This document shows positions 8,394 through 17,768 of a stretch of 47,394 nucleotides of DNA, piece after piece (the stretch's first letter is position 1; each line of letters opens with the position of its first letter). Source of the DNA: Planococcus salinarum. Lineage in GTDB: Bacteria; Bacillota; Bacilli; Bacillales_A; Planococcaceae. The position numbers and the translations under genes were made by a program. Under the pieces are notes generated by a model. The model saw only the letters and a program-made list of their open reading frames with translations. It was not told the DNA's origin and did no database searches. The stretch is taken from the NCBI RefSeq assembly GCF_007004625.1, contig NZ_VIFV01000026.1, forward strand, positions 1 to 47,394. The letters are read 5' to 3'.

Positions 8394-8469
8394 AAAATCC
8401 CCCTTCAGATTTATTATTCCTGTTCATACTGGTAAACTGTTCAAGAACTGAGAATATAGGAGATGTATT

Positions 8470-9591
8470 ATGGGGGAATTACTGTTTTTCTTTTTGGAGA
8501 ATATGGCGCTGATCATTGCGTTGATGTATTTGGCTATCAAAACAAAAGAAGCCGTCCTGCTGGATTGGACAAATCCGATCAGACAGCGGCTCATCATTTC
8601 AGCATTTTTCGGCTTTCTGACATTTTCAATCATGTACAACCCGTTCCACTTTGAAGGCATGCGGCTGGATTTGCGGGAAGTCCCGTTATTTTTCATTTCC
8701 TATGTAGGGGGATGGCAGTATGGGGTGATTTCCGCGATCCTGCCGATATCTTTCCGCGCGTATTTGGGAGGGCCGACAGTCGTGCTGGGAATTCTGCAGT
8801 CCATCATCCTGCCAATTGTCGTCGGCAGCCTGTTCCATGAAAGAAAAGGCGTGAATCATTTCTTTGGCATCGTGGATATCAAAAGGATGATGCTGGCTTT
8901 TGTTGTATTCGAATCAATCAAATCGGTGTGGATGATCTTTTCGACGCCGGCGAATCTCCTGATCGCCTCTGGCATGTTTCTATTTTCAGCCGCGGCAATT
9001 TTTTCAATGGCATTGATTTTCAACAGTGAAAACCGCATGTTGCTGCTGAGAAAGGAACTGGAATTTTATTCGAACCAGGATCCGATGACGCATTTGCCGA
9101 ATATCCGCTTTTTCAAAAACACCGTCGGCAAACTGATCGACAGGCAAATGCCGATGGCAATCATCATGCTGGATGTCGATTATTTCAAAGTCTATAACGA
9201 CACGCACGGCCATCAAAAAGGCGACGCAGTGCTGCGGTCTGTGGCACAGATTCTGAAGGATTCCACTCGGAAAGAGGATGTGGTCGCACGCTATGGCGGC
9301 GAAGAATTTATCTGTTGCCTCCATGCACCGCGAGATGAGGAAGAAGCTGCGGCGTTTGCGGAGAGGATTCGGAAAAATATCCAGGAATTCCATTTCGAAG
9401 GGGAAGAACACCAGCCTGAAGGCGTTTTGACGGTTTCGGTTGGAATGACCTTTACTGCCGGCGGATCCGAGCTTGAGGAAATGATCGAAGAAGCCGACCA
9501 GTCTTTGTACCAATCAAAACGGCAGGGTCGCAATCGTGTAACCGTTTTTCCAGGGGTCATGGCAGAATCCCATGAAAAAGTACTGAACTGA
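8470..9591 (+). CDS. Membrane diguanylate cyclase (5TMR-LYT + GGDEF)
   Basis: 373 residues. Residues 1 to about 185 form several membrane helices of the LytS/YhcK type (5TMR-LYT), with NPFHFEGMRLDLREVPL as the usual conserved loop. The GGDEF domain follows (about 200-360): DPMTHLPN at its start, metal-binding DVDYFK (235-240), N-D-x-x-GH-x-x-GD, and the active site RYGGEEF with GGEEF at 276-280. An RxxD inhibitory-site motif (RKED, 267-270) lies five residues ahead, so product feedback is likely. It should make cyclic di-GMP in response to an unknown membrane or envelope signal. The RDD-like gene follows 12 bases later, forming an operon. Confidence 0.93.
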   Translation: MGELLFFFLENMALIIALMYLAIKTKEAVLLDWTNPIRQRLIISAFFGFLTFSIMYNPFHFEGMRLDLREVPLFFISYVGGWQYGVISAILPISFRAYLGGPTVVLGILQSIILPIVVGSLFHERKGVNHFFGIVDIKRMMLAFVVFESIKSVWMIFSTPANLLIASGMFLFSAAAIFSMALIFNSENRMLLLRKELEFYSNQDPMTHLPNIRFFKNTVGKLIDRQMPMAIIMLDVDYFKVYNDTHGHQKGDAVLRSVAQILKDSTRKEDVVARYGGEEFICCLHAPRDEEEAAAFAERIRKNIQEFHFEGEEHQPEGVLTVSVGMTFTAGGSELEEMIEEADQSLYQSKRQGRNRVTVFPGVMAESHEKVLN

Positions 9592-9603
9592 AGGAGGAAG
9601 AGC

Positions 9604-9999
9604 ATGAACAGATTAATGAAAAAGCGCATGAAAGCAATGGCCGTGGACACAGCAGTCACGATGGGGATCACTGTTTTACTGGAACCTTTGGTACGGAACA
9701 AACTGAAGAACAAGGCAGTATATGATGCTGTGGCTCCGTCACTCATTTTCTGGGGATTGGAATACGCCCAGATGCGAGTTGGCGGCCAGACCATCGGCCA
9801 CAAAGCAGCTGGCATCGTCATTGACACAACCGACGGCAGCGAGTTGACATCCACCCAGATCCTGAAAAGGCTGGTGCACCGGGACACCGTCAGTACCATA
9901 TCTTATTTGAGAGACCGACAGAAATACGATTTCTATGAAGGTACCAAACTGCCGCATGATTTGTATGCGGATACCGTAGTTAAAGAATATTTGAAATAA
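9604..9999 (+). CDS. RDD-like small membrane protein
   Basis: 131 residues behind AAGGAGGAAGAGC, co-transcribed with the diguanylate cyclase. It resembles an RDD-family domain: an N-terminal R-M-K-A-M-A-V-D-T-A-V membrane entry, a central hydrophobic helix, then GGQTIGHKAAGIVIDTTDG, which matches the G-x-T-x-G-K-x-x-x-G motif of RDD proteins. It has fewer helices than a typical RDD protein. The function is unknown, and the pairing with the cyclase may only be positional. Confidence 0.7.
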   Translation: MNRLMKKRMKAMAVDTAVTMGITVLLEPLVRNKLKNKAVYDAVAPSLIFWGLEYAQMRVGGQTIGHKAAGIVIDTTDGSELTSTQILKRLVHRDTVSTISYLRDRQKYDFYEGTKLPHDLYADTVVKEYLK

Positions 10000-10019
10000 A
10001 TAAAGGCTGCAGGACGACA

Positions 10020-10057
10020 AAAAGGAAGCTTTCCGCTCGGTGGAAAGCTTCCTTTTT
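10020..10057 (+). terminator. Terminator after the RDD-like gene
   Basis: AAAGGAAGCTTTCC and GGAAAGCTTCCTTTTT with a short loop and a T-run; a 14-base stem. It may also serve the converging gene at 10086. Confidence 0.9.
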
Positions 10058-10085
10058 GTTTTCTGGCTAGTGGCTGCCAAGGATT

Positions 10086-10547
10086 CTATTCGACTGTAAA
10101 TTCAGCTTCGGCTTCGTACTTCTTGCCTTCCTGCGGGGTCAGCCAAGCTGTAATCGTGTAGGTTCCGGATTCAAAATCCTTCGGAGGAATTTCAATCTCG
10201 TATTCCAGCTTATCACCGGGCTCCAGCGTTTCTTCGCCAAGTACCTGGATATATGTGCTGACTGACGACAGGCGGTAGAGCTCTTCGCCCTCTTCGTTGG
10301 TAATCGTGAAATCATAGCGCTGTCCGCTTGTGAATTCGAAGGTAATCGTTTCGTCCGTCTGATTGCTAACGGTGTAGCGGTATAGATCATTGTCCATTTG
10401 TTCAAGCAATGCTGTCACCTCATCTTCCACGACTCCATCGGACGAGCCGTTGCCCATATCGGGTTCCGTTGAATCCGATGTTCCGCAGGCTGCCAAAAAC
10501 ATGGTCAATAATAAGATAAATGCCCACAACCCTTTTTTTGCTTTCAT
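10086..10547 (-). CDS. Lipoprotein with a BsuPI-type domain
   Basis: 153 residues. The N-terminus MKAKKG plus a hydrophobic stretch ends in the lipobox LAAC, so this is a surface lipoprotein. A spacer rich in Gly, Ser and Asp follows, then a beta-sandwich region with F-E-F-T-S-G-Q-R-Y-D-F and an L-x-P-G-D-K-L-E-Y-x-I pattern, as in the intracellular proteinase-inhibitor BsuPI domain (PF12690-like). The family name comes from a B. subtilis proteinase inhibitor; whether this lipid-anchored form inhibits a protease is unknown. GGGAGGGT precedes the ATG. Confidence 0.75.
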   Translation of the reverse strand: MKAKKGLWAFILLLTMFLAACGTSDSTEPDMGNGSSDGVVEDEVTALLEQMDNDLYRYTVSNQTDETITFEFTSGQRYDFTITNEEGEELYRLSSVSTYIQVLGEETLEPGDKLEYEIEIPPKDFESGTYTITAWLTPQEGKKYEAEAEFTVE

Positions 10548-10705
10548 AGCTGACCCTCCCCGGTCTTATAAAATTTTCAGTGCTTTTCTGGCCTATTTTC
10601 TATTTGAACGGTTGAGCGCCAAAAAAGTTACAGTATAAGAAAGATTAATAGCCTCCGCTGGACTTTTTTTCGTATACTGTACATACATCAAAGGAGGATT
10701 GCCCC

Positions 10706-10843
10706 TTGTCTGAAATGCTGCATGATTTAACAAGCGCTATTGCCAATAAATCGAAATGCCTCGCCACAAGCACAATGGTCATGCTGAAATACCTGGCGAT
10801 GATCCTCGTGCCGCTTTATATAATTTATCTGATTACGGGATAA
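10706..10843 (+). CDS. 45-residue single-helix membrane protein
   Basis: A short gene with a strong AAAGGAGG site (10690-10697) eight bases before a TTG start. A later ATG (Met4) is possible but has poorer spacing. The product is a short polar head with the segment ANKSKCLATS, then one hydrophobic helix (M-L-K-Y-L-A-M-I-L-V-P-L-Y-I-I-Y-L-I), ending in TG. A -10-like TATACT is found about 20 bases before the ribosome site. It has its own terminator. No family is recognised. Confidence 0.6.
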   Translation: MSEMLHDLTSAIANKSKCLATSTMVMLKYLAMILVPLYIIYLITG

Positions 10844-10851
10844 AGCAATAA

Positions 10852-10891
10852 AATAATCCAGGGGAAAGTGTTGCTTATTCCCTGGATTATT
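10852..10891. terminator. Bidirectional terminator
   Basis: AATAATCCAGGG-x-AA and TTCCCTGGATTATT form a stem of about 14 bases, followed by T-runs. It serves the small gene at 10706 (+) and the aldolase gene (-). Confidence 0.88.
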
Positions 10892-10912
10892 TTTTGTTTT
10901 CCGATTACAGCT

Positions 10913-11800
10913 TCACGTGATTGAGGCGAGGTAGATTGTTTTTACCGATTCCTTGATCATCGTGTTGAACTCTTCCTCTGACTGGTTGGCGTTCAAGCCC
11001 TCGGACAAACCTCTTGAAAAGCTCGCAATCAAACCTTCGTTGGCTGTCAGTTTCAAGTTGGCTTCGTCGCGGGAGTAACCGCCGGAAAGTGCAACGACCC
11101 GAACAACACGCGGATGTTCGATCAATTCCTTGTAGAAATTATCAACGGTAGGAATCGACAGTTTGAGCATGACATTCTTGTCTTCGCTCAACTTATTCAA
11201 GTGATCCACCAGTTCTTTTTTGAGGATTTCTTCGGATTCGGCTTTGTCTTCACTGTGGATATTGACTTCCGGTTCGATAATCGGAACGAGGCCGGCTGCC
11301 AAAATTTGATCAGCAACTTCGAATTGCTGTTCGACCACTTTCTTGATGCCTTCCGCATTCGCTTTATTGATGACTGAACGCATTTTCGTACCGAAGACAT
11401 TGCGTTCGTTTGCGCGTTTCAGCAGATCATCCAGGCCGGGATTCGGCTTCATCAGCTGGACGCCATCCTCTTCATCCGCCAATCCTTTGTCGACTTTCAG
11501 GAAAGGGGCGACACCTTTTTCCTCCCAAAGATAATCCGGAGTATATTTTCCTTCGATTTTCCGGTCCATCGTCTGTTCAAACAGGATTGCGCCGATAATC
11601 GACTCGGAATTGAAGGCGGGTGCTGTCATGACGCGCGTGCGCATTTCATGGATCAGATCATACATTTCATCTTCGTTCGAATAAGAATCTTCCGGGACAC
11701 CGTATTGTGCCAGGGCTTTTGGTGTACTGCCGCCACTCTGGTCGAGTGCTGCAATAAATCCTTTTCCATTTTTCACGAGTTCAAATTGTTCTTGATTCAT
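10913..11800 (-). CDS. fda: Class I fructose-bisphosphate aldolase
   Basis: 295 residues, matching the staphylococcal-type class I aldolase in length. It splits fructose 1,6-bisphosphate into two triose phosphates by a Schiff-base lysine (no metal). Visible family features: [13 protein letters not shown] (18-30), the [18 protein letters not shown] segment, PIIEPEVN (173-180) and Lys213 in VMLKLSIPT, the expected Schiff-base lysine, with [13 protein letters not shown] further on. I chose ATG 11800 because AAAGGAG precedes it; the longer upstream frame has no start signal. Confidence 0.94.
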   Translation of the reverse strand: MNQEQFELVKNGKGFIAALDQSGGSTPKALAQYGVPEDSYSNEDEMYDLIHEMRTRVMTAPAFNSESIIGAILFEQTMDRKIEGKYTPDYLWEEKGVAPFLKVDKGLADEEDGVQLMKPNPGLDDLLKRANERNVFGTKMRSVINKANAEGIKKVVEQQFEVADQILAAGLVPIIEPEVNIHSEDKAESEEILKKELVDHLNKLSEDKNVMLKLSIPTVDNFYKELIEHPRVVRVVALSGGYSRDEANLKLTANEGLIASFSRGLSEGLNANQSEEEFNTMIKESVKTIYLASIT

Positions 11801-12022
11801 TTTCCCAACTCCTTTGATTAATTTGAGAGGTGCAGAAGTGAAGTCTGAAAACTCTTCACAGAATATTGTACCAATAATTGGAGGATTCATCAAAAATGAA
11901 ATATAGTCACCGGATTTCAAAAGGAGAAGTATGGCTGCAATGAAAGAAGGGTATTGAAAAGCTATGAAACTATCGGCCCGCAAAAACGTTCAGTTTTACA
12001 ATAACGTATACAGGAGGCAGGC

Positions 12023-12448
12023 ATGCGAAAATTTTATCTTTTTCTATTCATAATAATGACTGTAACATTGATGGCGGCTTGTTCGGATGAAGCGGAACAG
12101 AGTGATAATGAAGCGCCAGCAACGGCTATCAATGTGACAAACAGTTCGGACCGCCAAATTACATCCATTGAATTGAAGCTGTACCAGAATGATATGGTTC
12201 AGGCATCTCCGACCCTCATGAATGCGGATGAATCGCTGATTGTCATGGGAGAAGAAGTTGAATTTGAAATCCTCACACAGGATATGGATTTTGATGAGCC
12301 AGTTGTCATCGAAGCGGTGGCGATGATCGATGGAGTGGAAGTGTCCGCAGGGAAGACGGTACCGATGGAACTCGTGCAGGGAGAAAGGTATGAGTTTGAA
12401 CTGGCGCGTGATCCGGAAATGCAATTTCGTGAAATACAGGAAGAGTGA
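12023..12448 (+). CDS. Putative lipoprotein, unknown function
   Basis: 141 residues behind an AGGAGG site. The signal sequence MRKFYLFLFIIMTVTLM ends in the lipobox MAAC (Cys20), followed by an acidic linker. The mature part is a small beta-rich domain (A-I-N-V-T-N-S-S-D-R-Q-I-T-S-I-E-L-K-L at about 38-55) that resembles immunoglobulin-like or FxLYD-type modules, but I cannot name a family. It is divergent from the aldolase gene and converges on selO at a shared terminator. Confidence 0.65.
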   Translation: MRKFYLFLFIIMTVTLMAACSDEAEQSDNEAPATAINVTNSSDRQITSIELKLYQNDMVQASPTLMNADESLIVMGEEVEFEILTQDMDFDEPVVIEAVAMIDGVEVSAGKTVPMELVQGERYEFELARDPEMQFREIQEE

Positions 12449-12475
12449 ACACATTCAATAGGAACAGTGCATATG

Positions 12476-12510
12476 AAAAGCCATCGAAGACTTCTCTTCG
12501 ATGGCTTTTT
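12476..12510. terminator. Bidirectional terminator
   Basis: AAAAGCCATCGAAGA-CTTC-TCTTCGATGGCTTTTT: a 15-base stem and four-base loop between the converging genes at 12023 and 12515. Confidence 0.93.
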
Positions 12511-12514
12511 CGGG

Positions 12515-13993
12515 TCATGTGCCGCAATACGTTTTGAACGAACGGGCCTCATCTTCAGTTGGCGTATCAGTAAATTCGAGCTGTTCAACAGTATGGGCAT
12601 AAGGATTTTTCACGGCCTCGACCAGTTTCTCCATCAGGCTGTAGTCCTGTTGGCTGACTGCCGCTTCAATTGCGCTTTCCACCCGATGATTGCGCGGGAT
12701 AAGGGCCGGATTGCTGTTGCGCATCAGTATATGGGAAGCTTCTGCGCTTTCCGGTTGCCCGTCCAATCGGGATTTCCAGGCGTTATACCATTCTTCGAAA
12801 TCTTCTTTGCCGCTGAATGCTGTATCTTCTACCTTATCAAACGTCAAAGCGCGGAATGTATTCGTATAATCCGCTTTATTGTCGTGCATCAGTTTCAGTA
12901 AATCATCAATGAGCGCGTCATCGCCTTCTTCGTTACCGAATAAACCAAGCTTCGCTGTCATGCCGGCCATCCAGTTCTGCTGGAATTGATTGCCGAAATC
13001 CCCCAGTGCTTCCTGAGCCAGGTCGACTGCCACTTCCTGATCCTTATCAATCAGCGGCACAAGGGTTTCAGCAAAGCGGGCAAGATTCCAGCCGGTGATT
13101 TTCGGCTGGTTGCTGTACGAATAGCGGCCATAATGGTCAATCGAGCTGAAGACACGGCCGGGCTCGTACGTATCGAGAAACGCACACGGACCGTAGTCGA
13201 TCGTTTCGCCGCTGATGGTCATATTATCGGTGTTCATGACGCCGTGAATAAACCCGGTCAACTGCCATTTTGCAACAAGCTGCGCCTGGCGTGAGATGAC
13301 ATTTTTCAACAACTCGAGATAAGGGTTTTCGAGGCTTTTGACAGACGGGTAATGGCGTTCAATGGCGTAATCCGCCAGTGCTTTCAATTCTTCAAAGGTT
13401 CCCCACTGGGCAGCGTACTGGAATGTCCCGAACCGCAGGTGACTCGATGCGACCCGCGTCAGTACCGCGCCTGGAAGAAAGCTTTCGCGCACAACCGGGA
13501 TTTCCGTCACAGCAACAGCCAGGCTGCGGCTCGTCGGAACCCCGAGTCCGTGCATCGCTTCGCTGATGATATATTCCCGCAGCATCGGCCCAAGTGCGGC
13601 CCGGCCGTCGCCGCCACGGGAATAGGCGGTTTTGCCTGAACCTTTTAACTGAATGTCGAAACGCTGACCGTCCGGAGCCAATTGTTCTCCGAGCAGCACA
13701 GCCCGGCCGTCGCCGAGCATCGTGAAGTTGCCGAACTGGTGACCGGCATAGGCCTGGGCAATCGGTTCTGCGCCTTCCGGAATTTCAGTGCCTGAAAAGA
13801 TGCCCGCGCCAGAGTCGGAGTTTAACAGCTCCGCATCAAGTCCGAGCGATTCAGCCAACTCTTTGTTGAAAATCACCAATTCGGGGGTCCGTGCGGGCTC
13901 AGGGTCTGTCTTAGTATAGAATTTCTCCGGCAGACGTGCATAGCTGTTATCGAAATTCCAGCCGGCTGCTGGAATATTGGATGTGTTTTTCAT
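12515..13993 (-). CDS. selO: Protein adenylyltransferase SelO (YdiU/UPF0061)
   Basis: 492 residues, full length for the family. SelO is a pseudokinase-fold enzyme that transfers AMP from ATP to Ser, Thr or Tyr of proteins and has been tied to redox homeostasis. Family stretches: [24 protein letters not shown], then [42 protein letters not shown] and [11 protein letters not shown]. It ends in Y-C-G-T, keeping the C-terminal Cys that corresponds to Sec/Cys in other SelO proteins. AAAGGTG precedes the ATG. It lies 62 bases after the SDR gene and is probably co-transcribed. Confidence 0.94.
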   Translation of the reverse strand: MKNTSNIPAAGWNFDNSYARLPEKFYTKTDPEPARTPELVIFNKELAESLGLDAELLNSDSGAGIFSGTEIPEGAEPIAQAYAGHQFGNFTMLGDGRAVLLGEQLAPDGQRFDIQLKGSGKTAYSRGGDGRAALGPMLREYIISEAMHGLGVPTSRSLAVAVTEIPVVRESFLPGAVLTRVASSHLRFGTFQYAAQWGTFEELKALADYAIERHYPSVKSLENPYLELLKNVISRQAQLVAKWQLTGFIHGVMNTDNMTISGETIDYGPCAFLDTYEPGRVFSSIDHYGRYSYSNQPKITGWNLARFAETLVPLIDKDQEVAVDLAQEALGDFGNQFQQNWMAGMTAKLGLFGNEEGDDALIDDLLKLMHDNKADYTNTFRALTFDKVEDTAFSGKEDFEEWYNAWKSRLDGQPESAEASHILMRNSNPALIPRNHRVESAIEAAVSQQDYSLMEKLVEAVKNPYAHTVEQLEFTDTPTEDEARSFKTYCGT

Positions 13994-14055
13994 AAAATCA
14001 CCTTTTCTCTAGACATAATTTCAATGGCAGGGTCAATGAAAACTCTCTCCTTAGC

Positions 14056-14958
14056 TCAATCAACGAAGTCAAACTTCACACCGGTCAACTCTTCCGACAC
14101 CTGCCACAGACGCTCCGCCACCGCTTGATCGCGCGCGGCAGGATGCGGGGTTTCGAGAACGGGATAGCCTTTGCGGCGTCCGGCACCGTCCGGACCGATG
14201 TATTCTCCGCCCTTCAAGTCCGGTTCAGTCGCCGCGTAAACGGTTGCCAGGGCACCGATGGCCGGTGGCTGCAAATAATATTTATTGGCCAGGTTGCGCA
14301 GGAACAGCGGTGCATCCCTGTTGCCGAGCTTGAATATATTCGTGCCCGACACCCCCGGATGGCAGACGACGCTGATTGCCTCTGAACCATGTGCCTTCAG
14401 GCGGCGGTCGAGTTCAAGCGCAAACAGCATATTGGCCAGCTTGCTCTGGTTGTAGAATTGTTTCGCTTTATAGCCTTTGGAACCGTCCAAATTGTCAAAG
14501 TCGATGGCCCCGCGGCTGTGCGCTAGGCTGCCGATTGTCACGATACGCGAATCCGGTGTTTTATCCAGCAGGGGAAAGAGCAGGGCGGTCAGAGCAAAAT
14601 GGCCAAGGTGGTTGCTGCCGAATTGCATTTCAAAACCGTCTTTAGTTTTTGAATAGGGCGGCATCAAAACGCCGGCATTGTTAATCAGCAGATGGAGCGA
14701 ATCAAAATCACTCAGGATCCTGTCGGCAAATGTCCGGATGCTGGCCAGATCGGCAACATCGAGCAGCCTTATTTCAATGGCCGCTTGGGGATGTATGGAA
14801 AGGATCTCTTTGCGGGCGGCGGCACCTTTCACTTCATTGCGCACGGCAAGAATGATCTGCATCCCTTTGCCGGCAAGAACTTTTGCCGCTTCAAGGCCAA
14901 TGCCGCTATTGCCCCCTGTAATGATGGCTGTTGTTCCAGCAATTGCTTCTTGGTCCAA
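14056..14958 (-). CDS. Short-chain dehydrogenase/reductase (retinol-dehydrogenase-like)
   Basis: 300 residues with a classical SDR fold: NAD(P)-binding TGGNSGIG (about 14-21), R-N for cofactor choice, LLINNAGV, a catalytic Ser region (TIGSLAHSRG) and YNQSKLAN containing the Tyr-x-x-x-Lys pair. The extended C-terminal part (GPDGAGRRKGYPVLETPHPAARD) is typical of RDH/WW-oxidoreductase-like SDRs. The substrate is unknown. The start is TTG at 14958 behind AGGAGC. It is the first gene of an SDR-selO pair. Confidence 0.88.
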   Translation of the reverse strand: MDQEAIAGTTAIITGGNSGIGLEAAKVLAGKGMQIILAVRNEVKGAAARKEILSIHPQAAIEIRLLDVADLASIRTFADRILSDFDSLHLLINNAGVLMPPYSKTKDGFEMQFGSNHLGHFALTALLFPLLDKTPDSRIVTIGSLAHSRGAIDFDNLDGSKGYKAKQFYNQSKLANMLFALELDRRLKAHGSEAISVVCHPGVSGTNIFKLGNRDAPLFLRNLANKYYLQPPAIGALATVYAATEPDLKGGEYIGPDGAGRRKGYPVLETPHPAARDQAVAERLWQVSEELTGVKFDFVD

Positions 14959-15148
14959 AATGCTTCAGCTCCTGTCTTCAATGAATACTTAAATGGTAGC
15001 GGAAAATGTCTTTTCCTACAAAGAATTGAACATTAAGATGGAATTTTCTGAAAAAATAATATGCATAAGAAGGAGTTTGTATTATTATTTAACTAACAAC
15101 AAAGAAATTTTTCAAAAGTCCAATAGAGGGAAAGAAGGGGGAAAGAAC

Positions 15149-16597
15149 ATGAAGAAGATGTCCTTTGGCTGGGCGATACTGCCCTTGGCCGTAATGATCG
15201 TCATCATGCTGTTCACTATCGTTATCCTTGAACAGGGACCGCATATTCCACTGCTTGTGGGGACGGCAGTAGCAGGATTGGTGGCGTGGCGGCAAGGTTT
15301 TAGCTGGAAAGAGATTGAAGAGGGAATGTATAAAGGGATACGCCTTGTGCTGCCCGCGGTTATTATCATTATTTTAATCGGACTCATTATCGGTTCATGG
15401 ATTGGCGGAGGAATTGTCGCGACTTTAATTCTGTACGGCTTGCAGATTATAACTCCATCATTTTTCCTGGTGTCGATTGCTGCTATCTGTGCCCTGGTTT
15501 CATTGGCAATCGGAAGTTCATGGTCCACAATGGGGACAATCGGTGTTGCCGGAATGGGGATTGGGCTGAGCATGGGTATATCGGCACCAATGATTGCAGG
15601 AGCAATCATTTCCGGCGCATATTTCGGTGACAAGATGTCTCCGTTATCCGATACGACGAATCTTGCTGCCGGATTAACGGACACCGACCTGTTTGTCCAT
15701 ATCAAACATATGTGGTACACGACAATTCCAGGTTTCGTCATTGCACTCGGTGTTTTCTGGTTCCTCGGGAGAAATTTCTCAGCGGCCGGCACTGATACGG
15801 CTAACATCGCCCAAACAGCAGCGATTCTGAGAGAAAGTTTTATAACTTCACCGTTCCTTCTTCTTATTCCGGTGTTCGTTTTTTTCCTTGTTGCGAAGAG
15901 AGTGCCGACAATTCCAGCATTGGTGGTCGGTGTCCTTCTTGGTTTCCTGGCCCAGATTATCATCCAGGGTGGATCGGTTTCTGAGGCAGTAGGAGCACTC
16001 CAAAGCGGTTATGTCATCGAAACGGGAAATGTAATGGTGGATGACCTGTTCAACCGTGGCGGACTGGATTCGATGATGTACACCGTTTCAATGATTCTTT
16101 TCGCAATGTCTTTCGGCGGTATACTGGAACATACAGGCATGCTGCGCTCCATTATGGAAGAAATCCTGAAGATGGCAAAATCGACGGGTTCACTTGTGGC
16201 TTCAACTGTATTGTCCGCTGTTGCGACAAATGCTGCCTGTGCTGAGCAATACGTCTCCATTGTCGTACCTTCTCGAATGTTCGCCAAATCCTATAAAAAA
16301 CGCTTGCTGCAATCAAAAAATCTCTCGCGCGCACTTGAAGACGGAGGTACATTGACATCCGTATTCTTTGCTTGGAATACTTGTGGAGTCTTCATTTTCG
16401 GAACGCTGGGTGTCAATGCATTTCAATACGCACCATATGCAGTGTTCAACTTCGCGGTGCCGATTTTATCCATTATTTTCGCGTTTACAGGCTTCTCAAT
16501 CACGAAAATGACCGATGAAGAGATCGCGGAAGTCGAAGCAGAAGAATTGGAAATAATTACAGCTGACGATAAAGACGCAGTGCCTGTACAGGTATAA
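15149..16597 (+). CDS. NhaC-family Na+/H+ antiporter
   Basis: 482 residues with about a dozen hydrophobic helices. The NhaC-type signature GSSWSTMGTIGVAGMGIG and the following GAIISGAYFGDKMSPLSDTTNLAAG are clear; the latter contains the Asp residues of the ion path. A second half holds ATNAACAEQYVSIVVPSRMF. These proteins exchange Na+ (or, in some members, malate or lactate) for protons across the membrane. I chose ATG 15149 because GGGGGAAAG precedes it; the longer frame from 14993 has no ribosome site. Confidence 0.9.
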   Translation: MKKMSFGWAILPLAVMIVIMLFTIVILEQGPHIPLLVGTAVAGLVAWRQGFSWKEIEEGMYKGIRLVLPAVIIIILIGLIIGSWIGGGIVATLILYGLQIITPSFFLVSIAAICALVSLAIGSSWSTMGTIGVAGMGIGLSMGISAPMIAGAIISGAYFGDKMSPLSDTTNLAAGLTDTDLFVHIKHMWYTTIPGFVIALGVFWFLGRNFSAAGTDTANIAQTAAILRESFITSPFLLLIPVFVFFLVAKRVPTIPALVVGVLLGFLAQIIIQGGSVSEAVGALQSGYVIETGNVMVDDLFNRGGLDSMMYTVSMILFAMSFGGILEHTGMLRSIMEEILKMAKSTGSLVASTVLSAVATNAACAEQYVSIVVPSRMFAKSYKKRLLQSKNLSRALEDGGTLTSVFFAWNTCGVFIFGTLGVNAFQYAPYAVFNFAVPILSIIFAFTGFSITKMTDEEIAEVEAEELEIITADDKDAVPVQV

Positions 16598-16741
16598 CCA
16601 TTCCTTAATCAACGCATACGATATTTTACTGGCTGCGTTTTTCCGATTGGGGAGCAAAATGTATGAACAGGCTATTGTGTTGATTGATAGCTAAAAATTG
16701 TTCGTAAAAGAGATGGAAAAAGAAAAGGAGATTCGCCGATT

Positions 16742-17641
16742 ATGAATTACAAAAATATTACAGTCGCGGGAAGCGGCGTGCTTGGGAGCCAGATTGCTTT
16801 CCAAACGGCTTACAAAGGATTCGAGGTGGCTGTCTATGATATTAACGAAGAAGCCATCGGCAAATCGAAGGAACGCATGATGAAACTGAAAGAGAATTAC
16901 AAGAATGATTTGAAAGCGACAGATGCGGAAGTGGATGCTGCTTACGGCCGGCTGACATTCCATACAGACCTTTCCGGGGCTGTAAACCAGGCGGATCTCG
17001 TGATTGAAGCAATTCCTGAAGTTGTCGACATCAAAGTGGATTTTTATCAGAAATTGGGAGGAGTGGCACCGGAGAAAACTGTTTTCGTAACGAATTCTTC
17101 GACTTTACTGCCAAGCCAGTTTGCTGATGCGACCGGCCGTCCGGAAAAATTCCTTGCCTTGCATTTTGCTAATACGATCTGGATTAACAACACCGCGGAA
17201 GTGATGAAGCATCCGGGGACGGACATGAAAATCTTCGATGAAATCATTGATTTTGCAAAAGCGATCGGCATGGTTGCCCTGCCATTGCATAAAGAGCAAC
17301 CGGGCTATATCCTGAATTCCCTGCTCGTGCCTTTCCTTGAGGCTGCGGAATTATTGCTCGTCAAAGAAGTGGCGGATGTTCAGACGGTTGATAAGACGTG
17401 GATGATTGCCACAGGCGCACCACTTGGACCGTTCGCGATTCTGGATGTTGTCGGCATCCGCACGGCGCACAACATCGTGCAGGCAAAAGCAGCTGCGACA
17501 GGCAAAGAAGATTTCGTCAAGCTGGCGGAAATGCTGCAGGCAGAATACCTCGACAAAGGCAAAATCGGCCGTGAATCCGGCGAAGGATTCTATAAATACC
17601 CGAACCCGGCATTTGCCGATCCCGACTTCCTGAAAAATTAA
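16742..17641 (+). CDS. 3-hydroxyacyl-CoA dehydrogenase family protein
   Basis: 299 residues. N-terminal Rossmann domain with V-A-G-S-G-V-L-G-S-Q-I-A (about 8-19) for NAD binding, D34 in V-Y-D-I-N, and ADLVIEAIPE at about 84-93. NSSTLLPSQFA and LHFANTIW carry the positions of the catalytic Ser and His. The C-terminal dimerisation domain includes GYILNSLLVPFLEAAELL and PLGPFAILDVVGI. It oxidises 3-hydroxyacyl-CoA, or acts on a related hydroxy acid. The exact substrate cannot be read; the LHFAN in place of HFFNP suggests a side branch of the family. Confidence 0.85.
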   Translation: MNYKNITVAGSGVLGSQIAFQTAYKGFEVAVYDINEEAIGKSKERMMKLKENYKNDLKATDAEVDAAYGRLTFHTDLSGAVNQADLVIEAIPEVVDIKVDFYQKLGGVAPEKTVFVTNSSTLLPSQFADATGRPEKFLALHFANTIWINNTAEVMKHPGTDMKIFDEIIDFAKAIGMVALPLHKEQPGYILNSLLVPFLEAAELLLVKEVADVQTVDKTWMIATGAPLGPFAILDVVGIRTAHNIVQAKAAATGKEDFVKLAEMLQAEYLDKGKIGRESGEGFYKYPNPAFADPDFLKN

Positions 17642-17675
17642 TCACAGAGTAAAATACGAGGCAATCCGGCCAGTC

Positions 17676-17716
17676 AGAAAAAGGCAGCGAAGAGATAATC
17701 TTCGCTGCCTTTTTCT
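17676..17716. terminator. Bidirectional terminator
   Basis: AGAAAAAGGCAGCGAAGA and TCTTCGCTGCCTTTTTCT form a stem of about 18 bases, between the dehydrogenase (+) and the LtaS-type gene (-). Confidence 0.93.
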
Positions 17717-17768
17717 GGTTAAGGGAGATTCCGTGAAAAATTCACGCTGCTCTGTCCCTTCGCTCCGT

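Noticed and set aside
12986..14645. Plus-strand frames antisense to selO and the SDR
   Set aside because: They are shadows with no start signals over two convincing minus-strand genes.
15112..15963. 283-codon minus-strand frame inside the antiporter gene
   Set aside because: It is a shadow of the NhaC-type gene; codon and residue use are unlike real proteins.
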